Origin: Cristatella mucedo
Lineage: Eukaryota > Bryozoa > Phylactolaemata > Cristatellidae
Length of the DNA: 64,000 bases
Direction: 5' to 3'
Assembly: GCA_009760855.2 (NCBI GenBank)
Contig: WPIO01000014.1
Coordinates: 1,019,001-1,083,000, forward strand
In this document: in pieces, positions 34,166-64,000 of the stretch
Position numbering within the stretch: position 1 is the first letter of the stretch
Layout of the letters: the number at the start of each line of letters is the position of its first letter
Position numbers and translations under genes: made by a program
Notes under the pieces: model-generated
Databases searched by the model: none
Told to the model about the DNA's origin: nothing
What the model saw: the letters and a program-made list of their open reading frames with translations, nothing else

Positions 34166-35450
34166 AAAATGCTCTGCAGTGGTTCAGATCCTATCTCAGT
34201 GGGAGACTCCAGAGTGTTGACGTGAATGGACAAAGATCATCTGAAGTACCTCTGAAATATGGAGTACCTCAGGGCTCTGTGCTAGTTCTTTTCACGGTTT
34301 ATACTCTCCCTCTTGCTGATGTGATTGCCAAGCACAATCTAGGCTTTCACTTCTATGCGGATGACACTCAGTTGTACCTTTGCTTTGATCCCTCCCAGCC
34401 TTCGAGCACCTCAAATTCTCTCAACTCACTAGCTGCATGCATTGATGACATCCGCACATGGATGGCAGCAAATTTTCTAAAACTAAACGATGATAAAACT
34501 AACTTACTAGTTATGGGCAAACCCAGTGTGATTCAGAAATTGGAAAGGCTGACTTTCAAAATTGGCTCTGCCAGCATATCTCCAGTTGAATCAGCTCGAA
34601 ATCTAGGTGTCATATTCCAAAGCGACCTCTCGTTAGACGACCACATCAGCTCCACAGTCAAATCTGCCTATTTTCAGCTTCATAACATTGCTAAAATTAG
34701 AGCTTGTTTAGATAAGGAAACCACGTCCAAGTTGGTCCATGCATTCGTGACATCCTGTCTGTAACTCACTGCTTGCTGGCCAACCGGCATGTGCAATCAG
34801 GCGATTGCAGCTGGTGCAAAACTCTGCAGCTAGGCTTGTCTGTCGTGAGCGTCGCAGTTTCCACATTACTCCACTTCTCGCCGACCTGCAATGGCTACCA
34901 GTCAAGCAACGGATTGACTTCAAGGTTTTGTCGCTCACTTTTAGGTCCCTTCATTCTTTGGCTCCAGCCTATCTCTCCGGCATACTCCCCCATCAGGCCA
35001 AGCATCGTACCACCCGCTTTTCGGAATCCAACAGTCTAGAAATACCTCGTACAAACCTCAAATCCTTTGGAGACCGTGCATTTAGCTCGTATGCTCCCAA
35101 AGCCTGGAACTGCCTCCCGACCTGCGTCAGAACATCCCCTGACCTGACCACATTTAAAAGTAACTTAAAACACACCTATTTAGGACAGCATTTAGTAGGT
35201 CCCTGTGATTCGTCATTGATGTGCTTACGCGTGCTGACACTGTGCATGCTGCCACTAACCACATTTGCATGCTGACCCTGTGCATGTAACCCCTAACCAT
35301 ATTATTTATTTTGTTTGTTTTTCAAGCATGATTTTACTTACGATTCTATTGCATATCACTTTGCAGCAAATGTAAAGCGCCTAGAAAGAGATTAAGTTCT
35401 CTGAGGGCGCTTTATCAAGTGCAATATTATTATTATTATTATTATTATGC
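34165..35450 (+). pseudogene. Non-LTR family B reverse transcriptase, best-preserved copy
   Basis: Encodes the C-terminal part of an L2/Rex1-like RT: FRSYLSGRLQSVDVNGQRSS, GVPQGSVL with a small deletion where GPxxFT is expected, and FYADDTQLYLCF with the YADD pair at 34354-34365. NDDKTNLLVMGKPSVIQKL and ACLDKETTSKLVHAFVTSCL follow to a frame break near 34762. A second open piece (LQLVQNSAARLVCRERRSF, SFGDRAFSSYAPKAWN) follows, then the 3' UTR block at 35364-35420 and an (ATT)n tail at 35424-35447. 5'-truncated, with no endonuclease. Confidence 0.88.
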
Positions 35451-35539
35451 TAGTGTCCCTCGAAGCGTTAGCTTCATCAAGCATGCGCATTTGTCTTTCG
35501 GGTGATCTCATGCGTGAAGACGTTATCACTAGTCGATAT

Positions 35540-35632
35540 GCTTTCTTTCAAGCAAATATAAAGTTCCTATAAAGAGAGCTAGCTCTCTTAGGATGATGTA
35601 CAGATTTATTATTACTATTGTTGTTATTACTA
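35540..35632 (+). mobile_element. Non-LTR family B 3' end
   Basis: TTTCAAGCAAATATAAAGTT, AAAGAGAGCTAGCTCTCTTA, then an ATT-rich tail. Confidence 0.55.
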
Positions 35633-35989
35633 TAGACTCCCTCGTGGTTACCAAATGGCAGCTTATTGCTACTCATGGCCTGTTGCCTACTTGCCTAAAT
35701 AATCAAATTAGCACTGCGGACCGTTCATTTATAGTTAGCGCCAGCGTCCATACAATAAGATAAAACGCATCTAATTATCACAGCATTTAGCGGGTTCCTA
35801 TGTGTCATGTTTGTGCAGGCAGTCACGCGCAGATCAAGACGGCTCAGGCAGATGCCGTTTTTTTCGGAGACGCGGAACCGGGCCGCACGACCAGCACGCG
35901 AGCATGCAAGCAACTGCTTGAAGTGGGTCCGCCGTTCTCGTCCCAGCAGCTTCCGCCTGGGTAGTCTGCTCTTGCTGTACAGCAGACCC

Positions 35990-36216
35990 AACACATGATT
36001 CGTCCTTTGTGTGCTTATGCGTGCTGACACTGTGCATGCTGCCACTAATAATATTTGCATGCTGACCCTGTGCATGTCACCCCATACATGCTATGCTTGT
36101 TGTCCTTGAGCATGCTTCCTTTAACCATTGAATCCTGCTTTCTTTGCAGAAAAGGTAAAATGCCTAGAAAGATATCAAGTCTTCTGAGGGCACTATACAA
36201 ATATATTATTATTACA
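35990..36216 (+). mobile_element. Non-LTR family B 3' end
   Basis: Shares GTGTGCTTATGCGTGCTGAC and TTTGCATGCTGACCCTGTGC with 35220-35285, then the GCCTAGAAAGATATCAAGTC block and an ATTATTATT tail. Confidence 0.7.
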
Positions 36217-36332
36217 TAGCGTAGTTTGAGCTCAAAATCTGAGCTTCCAAAGTATATACACTTGTAACTAGACCAAAGGGAGTCCCTAAAGCATGAGTTT
36301 GAGCGTATAACTCCAATTGCTCAACATATCGC

Positions 36333-37056
36333 TGTACCCAGGCTAGGTTCGGTTGGCTGGGACCGGACGGCTGTAATGAGGGTCACCGGCTAGGCCGGGG
36401 TTGGACCTACGGCATGGCCGGATGTGCGGTGACGTGAGGTCACCGGAGCTCTTGGGTAGGAGAAGTTGGCCGAGTAAGTCGTGGTCTTGGAGGCTCATGG
36501 TCTCGCAGAGTTGTGCACTTGGATGGTTGCAGGCGTGCTCCAGCGATGCAGCCACGCACGCAAGGCGACGAGTACCCAAGGCCCGAGCGGAGCTGGATAG
36601 CACGCTCGTTTTAGAGACTTGAATATTCCACGTTCCCCGTGTAGAGTGTTCGTGACACCCCCATGTGTTAGCGTCTTTCGACGGAAGCTCTCGACTATTG
36701 TGGACGTCTGCTCCGTCTATCCCAGAATACTCAGCTAGCCGGGTCTTGAACGGCGTATGCTTGTACTGGTGGGACGGAGGCCGGCGACGGTGTGACGGTG
36801 GTAGCCGACTGACCAACTAACACGTTTGTTCGCGCTTGCTGCGTCGTCTTGCGCTCCTAGAATGTACCTTGTTTAGGTACCTCCCTGTAGACTTGTTTAG
36901 TTCCCCTGTTGTTGTTAGTGCATGCGTTATTATTAAGAGGTTTAACCTGACGGCCGCTCGTCTTACCCAGGTTCAGCGGCATGGCGAGCGGCAGCATAGC
37001 CGGAGTGTAGCGGAGTTTGGCGGGAACTAGCCTTTGAACCCGGGAACTCGGCTACA
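36333..37056. mobile_element. Solo LTR, 724 bp
   Basis: Begins TGTACCCAGGCTAGG and ends GGAACTCGGCTACA, giving TGTA/TACA inverted ends. It is flanked on both sides by TCGC (36329-36332 and 37057-37060), a 4-bp target duplication typical of Ty3/Gypsy-type integration. No internal retroviral domain adjoins it, so it is best read as the product of LTR-LTR recombination. A 157-codon minus-strand open frame (36343-36816) lies wholly inside and is likely incidental. Element orientation unknown. Confidence 0.75.
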
Positions 37057-37060
37057 TCGC

Positions 37061-38283
37061 TATATGCTATTAGTCTGATGACTTTACCAAGAGAGGTGGA
37101 CTCAAATCAACATTAACGCAGAATGTAAGAAAATTGAAAGAAAAAATTCTTAACCAATGTGGCAGCATTTTCCGCTTGAATGCAGAGGAAATATCTTCTG
37201 GAAGAAATACCATAATTTTTCATTCTCTCTGGATTTATGTGTGACTGGGACTGATAGCCCACTGAAAAGAGAAAATGAACCTTCACTTGCTAGCTAGTGA
37301 GCGTTTCAAGATGTGGGTAGACACTTGACTGCGAGCTGTGTTTTCCAGAGCTTTGTTAGAACAGCATGCATACGCAGCTGTAGTTCAAAGAATTGCAACA
37401 TCAATGCCAAACTGCACAACCCAGGCCTCGCTGCAATAGGTGGACTGGCTAAAGATCAACCTAGGGCTAATTTGCAGCAAATAACGGTCGAATGAAATTT
37501 AGTTTTATCTAATTTCGTTTTTGTATCTCTTATTCGAATGATGATGGCCCAGCCAGCTCGTGAAGCTTTGCCTCTACGAATAGAAAAGAAAACTTTGACG
37601 ATATGGTAGGACTTAGATGAGAGACATCATGAAGAGAGCGGTGACTTTTGGTGCCATATAAATTCATATTATTTCCCGGAACTATTTTCGTAACGTGAGG
37701 GAAACCTAGGCGTCGCAGCTACAAGGCGAATTAAAGCAAATCAAAGGGCTTAGATGTGCTTTGATTCGCCTTGCACAAAGAACGCCCGCACAGAACCAAC
37801 ACCAACAATTTATTCTACTACTCACAGAGCAGAGGGAGCACGACTTCACTCGCCCCTCTCTCCCTTGTCTAGTCCCCTCTCCTCGACTCCGGCTGTGCCT
37901 TGGCCGATCCCGATGGTGAATCCACCATCTGTTCAGCAGCGGGTTATTGGCCTGTGTCAACGCCTCATTAGAAGCTGACCACAGCTGTGCACAGGCCCCT
38001 CTCGAGGATGCTCCCACCAGCTGTTTAGGAGAGGAGCGGTACCGGCCTGCATATACTCAGACCACAGTAGACACCCAATATTTGCGATAGACTTTGTATA
38101 TGCATCAAATTCAATACAAATAATGTGTATACTATTTCTAATATTTCTAATACATAGTATGGATTAGTTTGCAGGATAGTCGCAAAACCAGCTCTACGAA
38201 CCGGATGTTGCAGCTGCCAGTTTACGGCCGACTCCCGCCATTCCCACTGCATTCGTACTGCGTGAACAAGATTAGCCGAGTAA
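37061..38283 (+). promoter_or_regulatory. Upstream region of SSRP1
   Basis: No coding region recognised. The last 120 bp before the SSRP1 start are GC-richer and contain an ETS-like ACCGGATG (38200-38207) and CCCGCCATTCCC (38234-38245). There is no TATA box at a sensible distance. The transcription start cannot be placed from sequence. Confidence 0.3.
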
Positions 38284-61248
<22,965 letters not shown>

Positions 61249-62205
61249 GCAGTCGGTGGGTTTAAACCACAATGTTGAGCGAGCCACGGCTCAGCTCTAT
61301 GAATTACACTTTGCTCAGAGTGACGTGCGTACCACGGCTGACTGGCGCCAGACCAGTGGTGGACATGCAGTTTAAGAGATGGTTGATGCAACCCCTCACG
61401 AACAAGCATCAGGCTGAGCTTTGGCATTTTCTGCTAGAGCTGTCTAGCTCATTTTCCTTCATATGCCGTTCAGTCCGATGACTGTGCACGCAGTGCTTGG
61501 TCGGCTGCCTGGATATGGCAGCCAAGATATTTGTACTATGGAATGTTGTGGTGCTCATGAAGAGCAATTAGCGTTTGCTGATCAGATATCTCATTTACAA
61601 AAGCATCGCTAGCGTCAGCAGCCGTAGAGGTTGGGTAGTTGCCTATTTCATTGTTTCTTGCACTCACACCGTGGATGTAAGGTGTAGCTGCCAGTGTCTC
61701 CATAACGACTGGGGTCTGTCCATATGAAACGTGATGCGTAATTGGCTTGAAGCCTTGTGTTCGAGACTCAAGACATGACTGGTTAGACTAGTCCTGTGTC
61801 CTACAGACGGTGCTTTTTGTCAAATTTAGGATGCTTTATTTTATTATTTGTGTATCGTGCCAAGATTTTTTCCGTGGTTCTTATTCACTGAAGTGAATAA
61901 TCCACATCACACGCCTGGCTTAAGCAGATGTTTTGCACTTGCTAAATCGTTTAACATCATGTCAGGGCTCTTTGAAAACCTATTGAGACACGAGGAAATT
62001 TACACTGGGACCATCTTACCCAATGGAGACTGCGACGTTATAAGCTAATATTTTTGGTTTGACAAAATCCAGCTCCGGCTCTTAGCTAAGCACAACCCAT
62101 AAACATCTGAATTTTTTCTTGTTAAATCTGGTCATGCTCTACTAATAAAAATTACGGCTAGTTGGGGAACAGTAAAAATGCGATTCGCAGATACCTGCTA
62201 TTGAA
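61249..62205. other. Downstream of the SSRP1 stop
   Basis: Probable 3' UTR and flank. AATAAA at 62144-62149 is the first canonical poly(A) signal seen. No other gene recognised. Confidence 0.35.
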
Positions 62206-62211
62206 CGATTA

Positions 62212-62350
62212 GCTTATTCAACAGCCTCATTTGCAGTGGCAGAAGAGCCTTAACGGCTATCGCCACCACTTGCAGTGTACAATAAATTATCGCCCACTGC
62301 AGGACTTGAACCCGTGACCTGTGTAGGTAAGAGCGAGCACCTTAACCACC
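62212..62350 (-). mobile_element. SINE-2 copy
   Basis: Minus-strand B-box GTCACGGGTTCAAGTCCTGC, body GGGCGATAATTTATTG and 3' end GGCTGTTGAATAAGCTAA. The anticodon-side half is degraded. Confidence 0.8.
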
Positions 62351-63275
62351 TGTGCGAAGACCCAGGGGCCAATGTGCTCGGATGCTAGCAGATACGTTAT
62401 CTGAATTAGCTATTGACATATTTAGACCCATGCTCGGAAATACTTCTGTATGGTACCTGAGGTCAATGTTTTAAGACACTTATGTCAATCTAGCTCACTT
62501 AGTGATTCAGCAAGTCTGTCGATACGGTGCCTAAAATTTAGCCGAAAGTTTCTGTTTTCCAATAACGTCACCATTGCCTGCAGAATACTCGTCACTAGTG
62601 TAGTAAATAAACGAGTTCCTGCTGGCCAACGGTCAGTATATTCATATGCTAGGGCTGGACGTGCTGTTACCATGATGTATTGCTGGCAGTCACACTTGGA
62701 TGGTAGCAAATTTCTCAAATTAAACCGCGATAACTGAAAAGAAATGCATACGGCAACCCTTCCATAAAAGGGGGGTCGCTTCCGGTCGTCCAGTCATAGG
62801 CTGCAGACAGAGGCAGAAGTTTCGGCCAGAATAACCAGCATTCACGTGGCCAGCTTTGTAAACCGGCCTTGACCCTGGACGACCGCAGCCAGTCTGAGAC
62901 AGAAGCGGGTCTAAAACTTAGTAGCAGCACACAGAAACGGCAAGCGTCAGAGACTTACCCTTGCACTGGAATGGAATTAAGGAAAGCCCCGAGACCTCTA
63001 GATGTTAGCGAACGCCCACCGTTGGCTGGTCTGCCTTGCATGCTGCCGGAGTTGAGACGGTACCGATTCTTCCTTCCTTCCTGGGGGGACTTCACATGCA
63101 CACTGCAATAAGTGGGCGGGCAAGTAAGGTGCTGCTGGGTTGGAATTGCCACATCTTCTCAAACTCACTCATAAAGTCTTCCGCGAGTTAAACACCCTCC
63201 TTGCCCGAGAATTCTGCAATATCATGTAGCTCAAATTACCAAAGTACAGCTACAGTGTACTATATTCGTAGAAGT
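62351..63275. other. No gene recognised
   Basis: Short open frames on both strands (62450-62737, 62869-63111) without splice signals or domains. Nothing else seen. Confidence 0.4.
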
Positions 63276-63420
63276 AGCTGATTTGGTCCAGCGGTTAAGG
63301 TGCTCTCCCCGACCGAGGTCTGGCTGAGGTCGTAGGCTCGGGCCCCGAGGCGTATGTGAAGCGCCTGAATAGAGACCAAGTTTTCTTGCGGTGCTATACA
63401 AAGGAATAATATGATATTTG
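63276..63420 (+). mobile_element. SINE-1 copy
   Basis: GCTGATTTGGTCCAGCGGTT, GTCGTAGGCTCGGGCCCCGA, body CGCCTGAATAGAGACCAAG and an AT tail. Confidence 0.85.
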
Positions 63421-63439
63421 TTTAAGTATCTTTCGGCGG

Positions 63440-64000
63440 TGTTTCAGTATAGCTCTGGCGAAGCACCTTTGCTGAAAGAGCTAGGATGGTTGCCGATTGA
63501 GCAAAGGATACAGAGCAAAGTTCTTATGCTGACCCACAAGGCCCGCCACGGCTTGGCTCCTTCGTACCTAGCTGAACTGCTGCATCAGTTTAAGCCTGTT
63601 CGCGCCCTCAGGTCCTGTGTGGACAATAAATTAGCTGTCCCATTCCTCCGCTTAAAGACAGTTGGCGACAGAAGCTATAGCTCCGCAGGTCCTAGACTGT
63701 GGAACTCGCTTCCACAATTCTTACGCAACGACATCTACTCTCCAACTGCCGACTATGGCACATCTTTTTCAGCGGTCCTGAACTGCTACTTCTATGCTAC
63801 TCACTACCTCAACTGCTCTCCTAACTCTGCTATGCTTCCCACTTTCTCTTTGTTGCGTGAGACGAAGTCTATTGGCTACCGAATGCGTACCGAAAGCCGC
63901 TTAGGCTGTGAGTGCGCTATACAAAACTCTCCTGCGTAACACCCACATGGTCTTTATGACTTTGTGGAGTTACTGACGGAGATACATTACATTACATTAA
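63440..64000 (+). pseudogene. Non-LTR family A, 5'-truncated copy at the right edge
   Basis: Encodes LLKELGWLPIEQRIQSKVLM, APSYLAELLHQFKPVRALRS and SYSSAGPRLWNSLPQFL, then a tail segment (MLPTFSLLRETKSIGYRM) to a stop at 63939, a short 3' UTR and a (CATTA)n tail at 63984-64000. The open piece is about 170 codons with no break, so this copy is younger than the 54.7-kb one. RT core and endonuclease are missing. Confidence 0.85.

Noticed and set aside
31560-36220. A functional reverse transcriptase gene
   Set aside because: All copies are 5'-truncated, lack the endonuclease and have frame breaks.
36343-36816. 157-codon minus-strand open frame
   Set aside because: It lies entirely inside a solo LTR with target duplication, and the translation shows no domain.

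Overview
This is a eukaryotic, almost certainly animal, genomic window. Short exons with GT-AG borders are separated by long introns, and SINEs, non-LTR and LTR retrotransposons, DNA transposons and expanded microsatellites fill much of the rest. The one gene I can name is SSRP1, the HMG-box subunit of the FACT histone chaperone, and its metazoan domain order is intact. The repeat set (L2/Rex1-like non-LTR elements, hAT and Tc1 relics, tRNA-derived SINEs) suggests an invertebrate. I cannot name the species.

Left part, 1 to about 13.7 kb: a minus-strand gene that I do not recognise. Its last visible exon is open for 391 codons and runs off the left edge. Exons upstream of it join in compatible phases, and two of them form a tandem pair of equal-length (84 nt), phase-0 exons encoding related peptides, a typical layout for mutually exclusive splicing. 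The candidate start is at 13,699. Its introns hold a 1-kb palindromic fold-back element, SINEs, microsatellites and a cluster of five CACGTG E-boxes.

Middle part, about 14 to 37 kb: no gene I can defend. It is a nest of mobile elements. At 24.5-28.6 kb lies a long inverted repeat with hAT-type ends whose left arm is split by a small LTR element; that element has nearly identical 274-276 bp LTRs and a 21-bp coding-like minisatellite inside. A decayed hAT transposase, itself split by a SINE, follows at 28.6-30.2 kb. Several non-LTR copies lie at 31.5-36.2 kb, and a 724-bp solo LTR with a 4-bp target duplication at 36.3-37.1 kb.

Right part, 38.3-61.2 kb: SSRP1 on the plus strand. I could build 17 exons giving 829 codons plus stop, with every splice phase consistent. 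Its introns contain SINEs, non-LTR fragments, a Tc1-like transposase relic and a long (TA)n run right against one acceptor. The last 2.7 kb holds SINEs and a 5'-truncated non-LTR copy that reaches the right edge.

Two tRNA-derived SINE families (called SINE-1 and SINE-2 here) and two non-LTR families (A, with a CATTA-type tail; B, with an ATT tail) recur across the window on both strands.
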